64,000 nucleotides of DNA, taken from contig NC_053184.1 of NCBI RefSeq assembly GCF_905163445.1, positions 3,906,001 to 3,970,000 of the forward strand, given 5' to 3'. The DNA is from Pararge aegeria. Lineage: Eukaryota; Arthropoda; Insecta; Lepidoptera; Nymphalidae. Below the pieces are notes generated by a model that saw nothing but the letters and a program-made list of their open reading frames with translations, was not told the origin of the DNA and searched no databases. The translations under genes and the position numbers were made by a program. Positions 21,867-32,884 of the stretch are shown piece after piece. Position 1 is the stretch's first letter. Every line of letters begins with the position of its first letter.

Positions 21867-21963
21867 AAAAATACCTAGGTCATACATTTATGACCGTGGT
21901 ATTTTCTCTTAAGTATTTTGAGTATGAGTAGATATAATGATATCTACTCATACTCAAAATACT
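21867..21963. repeat. Two adjacent hairpins
   Basis: 21867-21905 is an imperfect inverted repeat (AAAATACCTAGGTCA against TGACCGTGGTATTTT). 21912-21935 and 21940-21963 form a perfect 24-bp inverted repeat of the AGTATTTTGAGTATGAG type with the loop AATG. They may be foldback or inverted-duplication products. Confidence 0.75.
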
Positions 21964-21989
21964 CTACTCAAACTCATTAAATCATAAAT

Positions 21990-22130
21990 TTATCTATTTC
22001 TGTATATTATAAGTTTTTATGTGTATCATATTCATAAAAATATTCATCAGCTATCTTGGTACCCATAACACAATCTACGCTTACTTTGGTGCTAGATGGC
22101 GATGTGTGTATTGTCGTAGTATATTATATG
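21990..22130 (+). mobile_element. SINE-A 3' half
   Basis: TATATTATAAGTTTTTATGT, ATATTCATCAGCTATCTTGG and TAGATGGCGATGTGTG match the SINE-A tail. The tRNA-like head is missing. Confidence 0.7.
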
Positions 22131-22377
22131 ATAATATATATTTATTATAAACCTCTAATTGAATTAGAAGCCTATGATATTAATGAGTGACTTGATCCTG
22201 TCTCAGTAATTCTCGTTATGCAAAAGCAGAAGATTCAATTTCACTTTTATAAAATAAAAAATAGTTTGGACCAGCAATTACCTGCTCTGATTTTTGTTTT
22301 CCCAGTATATTATTATTAAAACACTACCCATTCCTGCACGCACTTCTAGCTTTTCTATTTTATGTGCGTTTTAATAA

Positions 22378-22510
22378 CTGAGAGTTCTCCACAATGTTCT
22401 CAAAGGCGTGTGGAGTCCATCCATCCGCAATGGAACAGTGTGATGAACTTCGTATTGCGGGAAGAGATCCGTACCATGTAGTTTACCGGTAATGGGTTGA
22501 TGAAGATGAA
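22378..22510 (+). mobile_element. SINE-C 3' half
   Basis: GAGAGTTCTCCACAATGTTC, GTGTGGAGTCCATCCATCCG, ACAGTGTGATGAACTTCG and ACCGGTAATGGGTTGATGAA. The head is missing. Confidence 0.7.
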
Positions 22511-22714
22511 TAATAATAAACGTGACAGACATCAACGAGCAGCGCAAAGCCCGAAGTTTATTTATACATTTTCATAACTACAAGCTAGCACTAATATTAG
22601 TTGAAGATAAACCCAATAATGTAAAAGGGGCTTCCTTACTTTCAAAAAGACTTACATACATTTAGGACAGTAGCCTCTGTACGTTATTGTAGTACATAGT
22701 ATCGTACCGGAAAG

Positions 22715-22855
22715 CTTATATGCTTGGTGGCACGGCTTTGTATATAAGATGGTAGCTATCCGAGGCTGAAGCCTTCAGGCTAGAAAAAAAAAATCAGAAA
22801 CCATAAAATCCTCAATTGCCCCTGCAGACAGTCAGTCGGGTACAGTCTACCCGAA
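22715..22855 (-). mobile_element. SINE-B central fragment, diverged
   Basis: GGTAGCTATCCGAGGCTGAAG, cut here to its core GGTAGCTATCCGAGGC, plus CCTCAATTGCCCCTGCAGAC recall the reversed SINE-B body (TAGCCACGGCCAAAGCC, AAATTGGCCCTGCC). Both ends are lost. Confidence 0.45.
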
Positions 22856-22859
22856 AACT

Positions 22860-23500
22860 TATAAGACACCAGCGCTTACCATAAAGAAAGAAAGATATTA
22901 ATATACATTTTTGGCTTTTCCTAGGACCTAAGCCAAACTGGCTGGCAACACAACTAGCGAGGCAGTCAGTTGAAATTAAATTTAGTAAAATATACTTCCG
23001 TTAGTCCGAAGCTCATAATGTATAGTTATAATGTAATCCAAATTTCAATATCAGTTAAAACCATTGCCAATATGCGTTGGCATAGAATCTGTGAGCGTTT
23101 ATTAGCTGTGTGTACAGCGAAATTACTCGCGAGAACAATATAATAGGTTTAAACTCCCTCTAATGTTCCCCTGAATGTATAGATAAAACGCATGTAGCAC
23201 AATATTACTGATCACACCATTGGCTGTACCTTTGAAAGTTGGCGAAACTGCAACGATACGATATTCAAATGATTCTATTCCGAGAGTTAGGAGGGTGAAG
23301 GTCGAAAAAGTAAAGGCAAAAACTTGCTATGATCGAGTCAATTTTGAAGTATTTTATCTGTGATGTGATCTGTTTATTTTAAATTATTGCAGAGTAGTTT
23401 GTGACAGGGTTCGTCCGGGGAAGAATAATGAATTAAAAAAGATGGGAACATTAATGTTTAAATGTTAAATCTAAATAGTTGATGTTGGAAAACAGCAACA
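22860..23500. other. No gene seen
   Basis: AT-rich unique sequence. No supported open frame or shared block. Confidence 0.35.
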
Positions 23501-23645
23501 GCTAAGTCGGCCGGCTGCCGGCTTCTTCTCGGTAGATTCTGCCTTCAAAACCGGTGGTTGAGTCACTACAAAGAGACAGACTTGACGTTTCAAAAGTGCT
23601 TCTATTAGGCCTACTTGAAATAAATGAATTTTGATTTTTTTAAAT
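23500..23645 (+). mobile_element. LINE 3' UTR-like fragment
   Basis: GCCGGCTTCTTCTCGGTAGA, then TCTGCCTTC, ACCGGTGGTTGAGTCACTAC and AGACTTGACGTTTCAAAAGT, ending AATAAATGAATTTTGATTTT. The same blocks recur more weakly at 41.24 and 63.3 kb. This is a common lepidopteran retroelement 3' end. The coding part is absent. Confidence 0.55.
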
Positions 23646-23649
23646 TACT

Positions 23650-24960
23650 ACCGCCATGTTTGTTTCTGCCGCCAAGAAGAAATGCGGTGCATGTGAGGAT
23701 TTAGTCTCCTGAGATTGATGGACACTTGGTGGTAGTGTGTACGACGTGTTCCTTGCATTTTGTTTGCGAACTGGTACTCCATTTATAGGCAATAGTTTTT
23801 CACTTACGATCTGCTTGGTCCGTTAATTATTGCTCAGAAAAAACCCTCTTTCCTGCAAATTAACATGATAAAATGATAAAATACAATGTAACTACATATT
23901 TATATAGAGCATACTTTAAAAAATTATAAAAAAAAATATATAGAGCTAAATTTTGCTCGCGATTACTTCTATTTCTATTTTGATTTGGAAATTTAAAATT
24001 TCATTAATACTCCAAACCCCTATTCTTGTTCCATTAGGGTATAAATTAAAAGAAAACAACGTTTTTAATTGAGAACCTAAGTTAAAATAGCTATTTGTTA
24101 GTTAAATTTTAGCCCAGTCCTATCAATGCTTTCAGCTGTGCATTAATAGAACAGACAGTCCTTTTACTTTTACTTTTTTTGTATTAAGTACAAATAAGTG
24201 AATGAGATGCCTCAATAATGAAATGAATTCTTATTATTTATCAGGGTTATAATTGGGAAAAAAAATATTTTCAAATTACCAAGGATAGAAAATTTTCAAT
24301 GTATTCTTAAAGTTTTTCTATGCATAAAATCTTGTTAAAGTTTGAGTATAACGCAATAAAAAGATATAGTACTTCGTAGCGCGTTTTTATAATTAAAGTC
24401 GCACTCGCTGACTCTCATCAAACCCTAAAGGGTAATTCCCGGTGACCTAAAATCTAGAATTTGGCACGCAAATAGCTTCGGTGGCATATAACGCGTGAAC
24501 AAAAATCTAAAAACCAATTATTTAAATTTTAGGGTTAAATGATTGCCAAACCATTAGAAGTTTTTTTTATAAGTATCCTACGAACAGAATTTGAAGTACG
24601 CAAGTCTGAATCTTGCTTTTTTTTTAAAAACTACTGGTTTTTTTTTAATTTAAAAAAAATCTTTTAATTTTATTTTTAATGCACGATGCTCAGATGTTGT
24701 ACGCCATGTAATAGTGGCATATGATTAAATTGTTTACCCGCAGCAAACGTTTTATTCTATTCTTGTTTCTATTTAATTTTATTTTTATTGGGCACAAGAA
24801 GTGGTACTTTACTTTATACATTTGCCTTTAACACAAGTTTTCCAGTTAATACTTTTTCATTCTTCATTAGACTATTGATTCATTTAAAATTCAAGATTCA
24901 TTTATTTCAGGGTGGCCTAAGTTATAAGCATAATTTTTTTTTATTTTTTCTTTATTTTTT
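23650..24960. other. No gene seen
   Basis: AT-rich with long T and A runs near 24610-24660. 24410-24500 is a less AT-rich block (CCTAAAGGGTAATTCCCGG) that may be old repeat debris. The + open frame at 24788-25018 ends in a SINE-C fragment and is not supported. Confidence 0.35.
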
Positions 24961-24964
24961 AATC

Positions 24965-25115
24965 ATCATCATAAACCCATTATCATCACTACCGAGCAGG
25001 AGCCTCCTCTCAGAATGAGACGGGTATAGGCCGTAGTCCACTTCGCCAGCCAAGTGCGTATAGGCAGATTTCACATGCCCTTGCGGCATGGCTCCCTCAT
25101 AACGGCTTCATAACA
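24965..25115 (-). mobile_element. SINE-C-related fragment, diverged
   Basis: CATCATCATAAACCCATTAT, CTCCTCTCAGAATGAGACGG and GGCCGTAGTCCACTTCGCC match the reversed SINE-C tail. The next part (TTCACATGCCCTTGCGGCAT) replaces the usual CACACACCTTTGAGAAC block, so this is a variant or subfamily. Confidence 0.55.
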
Positions 25116-25154
25116 GTTAACTTTGTCACTATTTTAATATATAGACCATTATTT

Positions 25155-25775
25155 TTTTATTTTCTTTTCGTTCTGTAAAAAAATAACCAAATGCGTCAAG
25201 CCTTATGAAGAAGTAAGCTTTGGTCCTTAAATACTGGCGCTTTTTATGTAGCAAATTTCCAAAACATTTATCATATTTAATTTTTTCACTCCTAAATTTA
25301 CCATTTTAACCTCAAACTTTCTAAAACATTATCGCTCTGTATAGAAACAGTTTGTAGAGTAATAAAAATAGGCATTGAGTGTCAATGCCACTAGAAGTTG
25401 ATTAGAAAACAATATTACGAAATAAAAAACTGTTGGGACCAAATAAAAGCATTTTTATGGTTAGTAATCTAATAAAATACTAGAACTTTTGGTTTTACAG
25501 TTTAAAACATTACTCCAATTTATGATTATTCCAAGGAATTATCTCTACATTCGTTGATTATAAGCCTTGCTAAGGACTGTAAATTATTTAAAATATTGTC
25601 GTTCTGTATAAAAACATCCAAAGGCGTCAAGCGTCAATCCATTAGAAGTTGAATAGAACACGTTATTATAAAACAATGCGCTTTTGGACCCAAAATGCTC
25701 GCAGCATTTTCATGGTAGTATCTAATAAAGTAGCAAAACATATTATTTGCCCGGACGTAATGTTCCATTCCTACA
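25155..25775. repeat. Degenerate three-unit direct repeat
   Basis: Three stretches align in the same orientation, starting near 25165, 25330 and 25590. Units 1 and 3 share TCGTTCTGTA and AAAT/AAGGCGTCAAGC. Units 2 and 3 share GTCAAT followed by TAGAAGTTGA and TAGAA, then AGCATTTT(T/C)ATGGT and TCTAATAAA. The spacing between units 2 and 3 is about 260 bp. No known family. The + open frame at 25649-25855 falls in unit 3 and is not conserved. Confidence 0.55.
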
Positions 25776-26084
25776 TGGTGCTAGAGCATTGGATTTATAA
25801 AGGGCATTGCCTGTTTTCGTACAGACAAAAGCTTTGTTTTTGTCAAAATATATAAAGGACATATTTCAAAAAGATGGCCCATTTCCGTTTTAGTGTTGTA
25901 CCGTGCACCAAAAAAGAATTGGCACGCTTTTTACACTAAATTACAATCATAAACAGTTTTCTTAAGGTCGAACATCGAGTGCTCCTGTAATCTACAGTAA
26001 CTCTAGACAATTCAAAATAAATAAAGTTTACTACAACATTGATAAAAAAGTAAACATGAGTTATTGAATCTAATTTTTTTTTTA

Positions 26085-26318
26085 AATTTATACTACGACA
26101 ATACACACATTGCCATCTAGCCCCAAAGAAGCGTAGCTTGTGAAATTTGTGCTAAAGATGACTGAGGAATATTTTTAAGAACCCACCTATACATTGAAAA
26201 ACATGAATGTTCATCACTCCAATTTTTTCAAAGAAAAGCAACTCAAACTCAAAAAAATTTGAGTTGCTTTTCTCAAAAAGCGGGGTCGCTGCCCACTGCG
26301 TCAGTTGACCGCCAATTG
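26085..26318 (-). mobile_element. SINE-A with a hairpin insertion
   Basis: The reversed tail TATACTACGACAATACACAC and TTGCCATCTAGCCCCAAAG precedes ACATGAATGTTCATCAC, and the reversed head ends GGTCGCTGCCCACTGCGTCA. Between them, 26232-26247 and 26258-26273 form a perfect 16-bp inverted repeat of AGAAAAGCAACTCAAA, foreign to other SINE-A copies. Confidence 0.7.
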
Positions 26319-26319
26319 A

Positions 26320-26885
26320 TAACGTATTTTAATATTAGTATTTGTACGAACTATCGTATCACACACTTCAAGTTCGTTAATACAACGAACTTCACTTCTT
26401 TCACTGTTCAGGCTGTTAAGCTTTGGAATGCCTTGCCTCTTGAAATCCGAGAGGCACAGTCTATTACCATTTTTAAAAAACTTGTCAAAGATCATTTTTT
26501 GTCTGCATCTGTGGATCTTTAACTTGCCTATTCCCTTCTGTTTTATTTGTGGTTTGACAATATTGTATATATTTATTTATTATTGATATTAATTATATAG
26601 GTATATATTAATTATTATCACTATCTATATATTTTATTGTAAGTTTGTTATATGTACATATTATATTTGTATATATAGGTTTATGCATGTTTATTTGCAA
26701 CACAGTACAGTTAAATGCACCACCTACCTCTCTTCTTGAGCTGTTTTTAACGCCTTTGGTTGCCTGGAAGAGATCGCTATGTAGCGATAAGGCCGCCAAA
26801 TTGTATACCTTTTGTTCAATTTTTACTGTTAATTTGTTATGTTTATGTGGTGTACAATAAAAGTGTATTCATTGATTCATTCATA
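26320..26885 (+). mobile_element. LINE ORF2 C-terminus plus 3' UTR (CR1/Jockey-like)
   Basis: The open frame to the stop at 26520-26522 ends with FTVQAVKLWNALPLEIREAQ, then a basic FKKLVKDHFL. That is the usual C-terminal motif of CR1/Jockey-group reverse transcriptases. About 360 bp of untranslated sequence follows, with GTTGCCTGGAAGAGATCGCT, TAGCGATAAGGCCGCC and GTACAATAAAAGTG, ending in ATTGATTCATTCAT repeats that form the LINE tail. The element is severely 5' truncated and starts at the head of a SINE-A copy. Confidence 0.75.
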
Positions 26886-26889
26886 CAAC

Positions 26890-28010
26890 TAAATATATAG
26901 CCCTTATATGAGCTGATTTTCAATCAATACATTAAAAACTGAGTAATAAAATAAACAACGACTGTTACAATTTACTTTTCTGTAGCAGTTAATAATCCTC
27001 AATACATTTAATGTATTATAAATATTTGATATAACTTTGAGAAGAAAATAATATTAATTATTTAATATTACTTTGAGAATTTTGATTAACATCATGTAAA
27101 TACGTCTATTATTTTCCGATATTTCGATAAATAATTCCAGTATTGGATAGAGGATCGAATGTTATCTTAGGGTGTATATACACTGGAGCATTTGCCGCAT
27201 ATACGCAACCGCAAATATGTCTGTCGACTCCTGTAGGTACTCCACGCGTGAATTACATTGCGCGATCTGTTTATCTTACCAACTTGGTCTACGAGAGTAA
27301 ACTGTAATTACTAATAAGCCACTTTTATGAAAGTTACTTGTAATGCACGCACGCGATTTGCACGTGTTAACAGGCATGAATCTTTAAGGATTACTTAACG
27401 ATGAAGAAAAGCTGTCATGTAATATTTTTAAAATAATATAGATGTTGTATTAAATGTTTTCTATTGTAAGAAGGCATGGTTTTTTTTACATTTAAAATAA
27501 ATAAAAGATGTCAAAAATAAGTAATTAATTTTATTTTATTTGAAGAAAATTGATACTGTATGCATTTAGTTTTTCTATGTTATTAAAGTGTCAAAACTGT
27601 TCACATTCTTAAAAAATAAATAGAGTTATCATACAAAATAATATAACTAAAATCCGCATAACATAAATATGTTATTATTATTTTATGAGGCAATCAGAAG
27701 TGAAAACAATAGATTTACCTGTGAGAAATTGGTTTTTGTATTTATCTGTAACTTAATCCAACAATACCTTAGCTTAAAACAAGGTTTTAGAAACTATTTC
27801 ATCAGCTGTTGAAATAATTACAAACCTGTTGTATTTTCACAGTATACGCGCCAATGTACACATACCTTAATATTACGAACACATACGTTAATATTACGAA
27901 TCATAGTGGGTGCCTGTTTAACATTTTTAGTAAATTAAAAATAAATACTTAATCTTTTCGTAGCTTCGCTGGCATACTCTTTTTATTATAAAATCCAAAA
28001 TTTGAATCTG
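26890..28010. other. No gene seen; one CpG-containing unique block
   Basis: 27150-27390 is less AT-rich with many CpG sites and one CACGTG E-box at 27361-27366. It is not shared with other parts of the window and has no long open frame. It could be regulatory but nothing proves it. 27860-27905 holds two near-identical 20-base units (TTAATATTACGA core). Confidence 0.3.
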
Positions 28011-28017
28011 AAATTCG

Positions 28018-28170
28018 CTTGGCGGCACGTCCTCATCGGTAGAGTGGTAACTGGTTCCGGTCACAGTCTCCAGGCAGACCAGATACAATTTTGAAATTAT
28101 AAATTCAGATTTTCATAGCATCGACCGAGCCTAGAACTTTCCACTCCGAAAGACAAAACACTGCGCCAGG
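28018..28170 (-). mobile_element. SINE-B central fragment, diverged
   Basis: TTGGCGGCACGTCC, GGTAGAGTGGTAACTGG and CAGACCAGATACAATTTTG follow the reversed SINE-B body order (GTAACTAGCC, AGACCAGACCAGAG). Confidence 0.45.
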
Positions 28171-28174
28171 GAAA

Positions 28175-28690
28175 GAGTTAAATATATTTTTTACTTAAAA
28201 TAAACGTCATTAAATAAACAAATCATCAATGCAACGTAACTAAAGCGTGAACATGTTCATTTATAAAAGAAATATAAATAAATTCGCTGTAGAGCATCGC
28301 CGTTAGTCTACGTTAATCTTTACCGTATTCCACCAGTGTCGAGTAAGCCGAAGCGACATATTGGTGCATTAGGCCCCGATGTATATCAACGGCGACCGTA
28401 TGCGGATTTGTGAAATTTATTCGCGCGCCCGAATCTGTGAAAACGAGTTTAGATTTACTGGATGTGCTGCTTTTAACTAAAACCTCTATCTAGCTTTCTT
28501 TAACGTGCATTCAGTAGAATAAAATACAAAGATCATAATTGCCTATGATGTACGACAAACATCGTATGAATACATAAGTTTTAGGCTTACTATCTTCATT
28601 AAAAATAGTGTTATTTTTAAACTATTGACATATTTCTTAAAGAATTAAAATCCTTATTTTATGGACGTCATTTTATGTTATCATCATAAT
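28175..28690. other. No gene seen; CpG-containing unique block
   Basis: 28270-28450 is less AT-rich (CCGAAGCGACATATTGG, TTATTCGCGCGCCCGAATC) and unique here. Stops occur in all frames within about 100 bp. Confidence 0.3.
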
Positions 28691-28694
28691 TGAA

Positions 28695-28762
28695 TTTCAG
28701 AAATGGACATAGACTATTGACCGTAAGTATTTTGTAGGGAGTTCCAAATAACATGCAATTCT
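28695..28762 (-). mobile_element. Short LINE 3' trace
   Basis: AAATGGACATAG then TTTTGTAGGGAGTTCCAAAT matches the reversed last bases of the RTE-like remnants at 44.83 and 45.33 kb. Confidence 0.4.
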
Positions 28763-28849
28763 TGAGCCAATAAAGTTCAACGTTACTTTGAGAAGTAGTG
28801 ATATTTTTTATTTAATTATTTTATTAATAATCTCAAAATTAAGAGTCTG

Positions 28850-29145
28850 ATGATCATCATATTATCTACCAATTACCGACCCAGTACAGGACACGAGTCT
28901 CCTCTCACAATAAGAAGTTGTTAAGGCTACGCTGGACCAGTGCAGATTGGTGGACTCTACACACCTTTGAGAACATTATGGAGAACTCTCATACGGGTTT
29001 CCTCACGACATTTTCATTCACGGTTTACGAAAGTGATCTTTATTGCTTAAAATGCGCATTAATTAAAAAGTTCGTGCTAGGATTCGAACTCGGGCCCCGA
29101 AAGTGTAGTCGAACGCTTTCCACTGGGCTATCACCGCATCAATGA
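28850..29145 (-). mobile_element. SINE-C, near full length
   Basis: The reversed tail CACGAGTCTCCTCTCACAAT, the body CTTTGAGAACATTATGGAGA, and the reversed head GCTAGGATTCGAACTCGGGC and CCACTGGGCTATCACCGC are all present. The + open frame at 28918-29145 is this SINE. Confidence 0.8.
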
Positions 29146-29560
29146 CGACCGAACCAAATACACAGACTTATTATAGGCGCTCAATATCGCCTAAACATGA
29201 TGTAAAGTATCTTTATGAATAGAAATAAATAGTGACTTTCTGTTTTACTTTTTTTTTAATTTTTTAGTCTCTCCATGCCATCATCAATCATCAATAAATC
29301 AATCAATAGGTACACCAATTTAGTCGAAAATTTCACAGGCACTACTTAAACTGCATTTAAAATAGATTAATCGAGAATTTCACTTTCATAAAAAAAATCT
29401 GGAAATATTGGACCAAAATCAACGAAAGTTGCTCGATTTAGTCCTGAATTCCACCATTGCAACACGGATAACTCTTAGTAAACAATAAAGCCACACTGAC
29501 ATTTGAGTGTAGTGTTCTTTTGTGATGTAAGACGGCAGACTGGGGCCCTACATTTTATAT

Positions 29561-29671
29561 GAAGATGTGACGTATGTGTACGCCCTCTACATATATCTAA
29601 TACGTATATATATATATACGTATTAGATATATGTATATATTTTATACGAGGGCGTACACATACGTCACATC

Positions 29672-29674
<3 letters not shown>
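29561..29674. repeat. Long near-perfect inverted repeat
   Basis: The outer arms GAAGATGTGACGTATGTG (from 29561) and its complement ending at 29674 pair perfectly for 27 bases. An inner palindrome, TACATATATCTAATACGTAT and its complement, fills the centre. The right arm carries 12-13 extra AT bases between the two blocks. The whole could fold into one hairpin of about fifty pairs. It directly abuts a TA microsatellite. Confidence 0.85.

Positions 29675-29716
<42 letters not shown>
29675..29716. repeat. TA microsatellite
   Basis: About twenty uninterrupted AT dinucleotides follow the inverted repeat. The + open frame with repeated IY residues at 29631-29825 is an artefact of it. Confidence 0.9.
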
Positions 29717-29721
<5 letters not shown>

Positions 29722-29729
29722 CGGAAACG

Positions 29730-29830
29730 TACCCAGAAGTCCACAACAATCTTAGCCGGGTGCTCTTTTTTGTTATCACCATCTCAAATTGTTATTTAAA
29801 GTCATCAAAAGAGCAAACCAGCTAGTTAGA
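29730..29830 (-). repeat. Unnamed repeat block (family G)
   Basis: TCCACAACAATCTTAGCCGG followed by TTTTGTTATCACCATCTCA matches CCACAACAAACTTAGTCGG and TTTTGTTATACCATTTCAC near 46.48 kb. The counterpart beginning GTGAGGTGATGGT appears at 20.29 and 46.39 kb. No family is known. Confidence 0.45.
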
Positions 29831-31555
29831 GCGACAATTCACACCCAAGCTTTTTTATCAGTAACGTAATCCTTTACACTATAATAGGACTTTTCTATAA
29901 GCTTACGTTTAATACAAATTTTAAATTGTTTAAGATACATCTCCAAGGTTTCAACATAATCATCTGTTTAACTATTGTGAAATTGTTTGCATTTTCCCTT
30001 TAACGAATTACTAACATCATCAATCATTATTCTTACTTCTAATGCTCAAATTTTTGCAGCGACATTGTTTCTTAATTATTTTTTTTGTGAACATACTTTG
30101 AATTTTCAAATATGTATTGTCTATTAATAAATAAATAAAATCATATTATTTCAGGTCGGGGACCCATATACAAAATTGAGAGATTAACATAAAATAAATA
30201 TAAAAGACTTAAAAAATAAATAAAAAAATACAATAAACAAAAATAAAAATTATTTAAAATCTAAAATTAAATTTAGAATAATTAAATATTATGGAATTAT
30301 ACCAAACATGCCACTAGTAGTGGTGACCGGCAGCGCGGTGTGTAATGGGACTACCCATACATTATCTATTATATACGCGATAAACCACATGGGGTGATTT
30401 GTCCCGTGGCCAGCACGTAAGGGTTAAACTACAATACTTTTCAGCTGAGTGTAAATATCTATAATTCCTTCGGTACAATCCCACAGCGGCTATTCACCTC
30501 CGTACCCGATTACATTGACGTCACGGTCTCGAAGAAAAAAGATAAGTATTGGTTCCTAATGTCAGGGATACGAGCCGCACGAGACTCGGGAATGGACCGG
30601 GATAAAAAGGAGGACGTAACTTATCAGCTAATCGGACCGTGGACTTTATAGAGGGTTTTTGTATTGTTTGGGTCATTCGTTTTTATTTCAATGCACATCG
30701 TTGAGTGCGGGGCTTTTGGTGACGATCTCTTAAGCCCAGTGGTGTTTCATGACTTGTTAAGTGATATCAGGTTCGATATTAGACTGGAGCCTATTCCGTT
30801 TTCAAAATATTTGCTAGTATCGGATAAAGTACCTCAGCGGTGTATAATGAAATACTTACAAAATACTTACAGAGTAGAAACAACAAACGATATTATTATG
30901 ATCACCAACAATACATATTTTGTCATGTCAGTAGCATGCATACGCCAAAGAAGATATTCCGAAAAGTAATTAACAATAAGGTCAACCCAGATATAAGCTG
31001 AGGCTAAAACTGGAGCAAACTCTCATAGTGGACAAAACATTCTGATGAGTTTGGAATTAATATTGGAGACTGTGTAACGAGCGAGGAATTCAACTGTTAG
31101 GAAACGATAAAACAGCAGTAATTTTTCCATAATTTTATTTAACTGTTATTTTGTTTTTGGTCACTAAAATCACAACAACAAAAATATGTTTATTACATTC
31201 ACTACCGACTATTTAGCTAACGTGAACAATTTACGGGAAATGGGAATTGAAATTCCTGTTTAAATTTCATTAACGTTTCATTTATTAAAATTTATAATCA
31301 TTTCGTTCACATTTAATATAATAAAGTTTATTGAGTTATCTACTATGAATTTTATCAAGCTATGACTTTTTTTTTACTGCTGATCTCCCATGCAGTGTAG
31401 AGTGACCTTTCTTCTGACCTGTGCGTTTAGTAATTCTGGGTCTCGAAGCGGGAAAGGCTTCTTCCCCGGTGACGTTTTTAAGCCCTTGAAAGTGCTAAGG
31501 TCTGCCATCATTGCTAAGGGCCTAATGGTCGTGCGGATAACACATATCGTTCAAG
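29831..31555. other. No confirmed gene; one 101-codon open frame
   Basis: 29830-30300 is AT-rich. 30300-30970 is less so. The + frame 30664-30969 opens with a hydrophobic stretch (MFGSFVFISMHIVECGAFG) and has even composition (SPVVFHDLL, FDIRLEPIPF). No family, second exon or codon bias supports it, and its first Met is preceded by no recognisable promoter. It is a weak candidate only. Confidence 0.2.
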
Positions 31556-31589
31556 TGTCTTGCTGTACGGGCCATCAGCTTAGTCCGTC

Positions 31590-31740
31590 AATAATTACTG
31601 TAACTCTAGTTCTTCTATGGATCTCCTCATTTCTGATTTGTTCACATAGATGTACTCCGTTGCTCTCTCCATCGTTCGCTGAGTAACGCTGAGTCTTCTT
31701 ATGAGAGCCATATATAATTGGATCGTGTGTCCTAGGTATA
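31590..31740 (-). pseudogene. RTE-like LINE ORF2 fragment
   Basis: The minus strand reads EQIRNEEIHRRTRVT. Upstream, in another frame, it reads LIRRLSVTQRTMERAT. The same pair of motifs occurs in the same order at 51.65-51.75 kb. They belong to the C-terminal part of an endonuclease-reverse transcriptase common in Lepidoptera. It is dead, with a frameshift and truncation. A SINE-C tail follows at 31.8 kb. Confidence 0.65.
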
Positions 31741-31814
31741 TATGTACTCGCCTGAAATTTCAAGAGCAAAGCTCCCAACTATTACTGGGTGGAGAGGAAT
31801 ATTTATATCATTGC

Positions 31815-31995
31815 AATTTATAAAATATCATTTGCTTCAACGTTGAAAGAAAACGTCGTACACCTGAATGCCTGAAAGTTCCATAATGTTCTTGAAAGGA
31901 CTCCTTGGCCTTGGCCAGCGTGGTGGACTACGGTCTAAACCCTTCCCATTGCGGAAGGAGAGAAAGCCTTGCCCTGTAATGGGCCGCTAATTGGT
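31815..31995 (+). mobile_element. SINE-C 3' part
   Basis: AAATATCATTTGCTTCAACG, TTCCATAATGTTCTTGAAAG, CCAGCGTGGTGGACTACGG and GGGCCGCTAATTGGT. The head is replaced by the antisense LINE fragment just upstream. Confidence 0.75.
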
Positions 31996-32217
31996 AAAAT
32001 TTTACAAGGTTCTGCAATAAAATGGACAGTGTTACAAAAGTAAACTAGGAATCGAACCCCTTCCTAGTTACCGCTCAAAAGCCAACAACATAGCGTTTCG
32101 GCAATTAATTTTAATTGCGAAACTTAGCGTTTGGAACATGGAAGCATTTTGGTGTACTCCTTACTGTACCATTTGTGATTGGTCAATATTAAATTAATAA
32201 AAAAATATAAGTAATAA

Positions 32218-32305
32218 TAAATAATAATAATAAATATACTACGACAATACACACATCGCCACCTAGCCCCAAAGTAAGCGTAGCTTGTGTTATGGGTACT
32301 AACAG
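32218..32305 (-). mobile_element. SINE-A tail fragment
   Basis: An AATAATAAT run, then ATATACTACGACAATACACA, CATCGCCACCTAGCCCC and GTAGCTTGTGTTATGGGTAC. It is cut before the tRNA-like head. Confidence 0.75.
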
Positions 32306-32309
32306 CGTC

Positions 32310-32690
32310 AAATTAAAATTATAAATAATGGAGAAAGAGTTCCAGAAGTTAGGAGTTTTTTATTGGAAATTTCCTTCATAATATGTTACTGTATATACCT
32401 AATGGCACTGAAATGTATGAAAACCAACTTGTCCATGTATTATCGTCATCATTGTCATAAATTCAAAGAATCTAACTTATTATTTTTATATAAGGATTTC
32501 AACTATCCATTGTTTTGTGACACGTCTGATCTGCAGTCGTGACTCGCTTTTTCACAACTGACAACATAAGAGGCCAAAAAGTACTGCATTTTTGAATGCG
32601 GGGATGACACTTCTTTAAGACATATATAAATTTTTTTACTAATTAGACAAATTTTTAAATAAATGTAAATTTTTTCTTTAACAACGGTTC
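32310..32690. other. No gene seen
   Basis: AT-rich unique sequence. Confidence 0.4.
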
Positions 32691-32691
32691 G

Positions 32692-32880
32692 TTAGTTTAG
32701 CGCACTCCTACAAAAGTCGTTTTGTCTGGTGGATGGCTTTGGTCGTGGTTAGTTACCATATTCCCAAAACAGGTGCGCTCGAGTCACGCGCGTAGACCCG
32801 ATTAAGGTATGGGTTTATTGTAACTGCTATACCCTGCATTTTTTTCATTATCATCAAAATCGATCCGTCGCTACGAAACC
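32692..32880 (+). mobile_element. SINE-B, diverged
   Basis: TCTGGTGGATGGCTTTGGTC and GTGGTTAGTTACCATATTC match the SINE-B body. GACCCGATTAAGGTATGGG follows as a weak match to the tail. Confidence 0.6.
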
Positions 32881-32884
32881 TGCA

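Noticed and set aside
29631..29825. 64-codon + strand frame rich in IY
   Set aside because: It is produced by the TA microsatellite and the adjoining palindrome.
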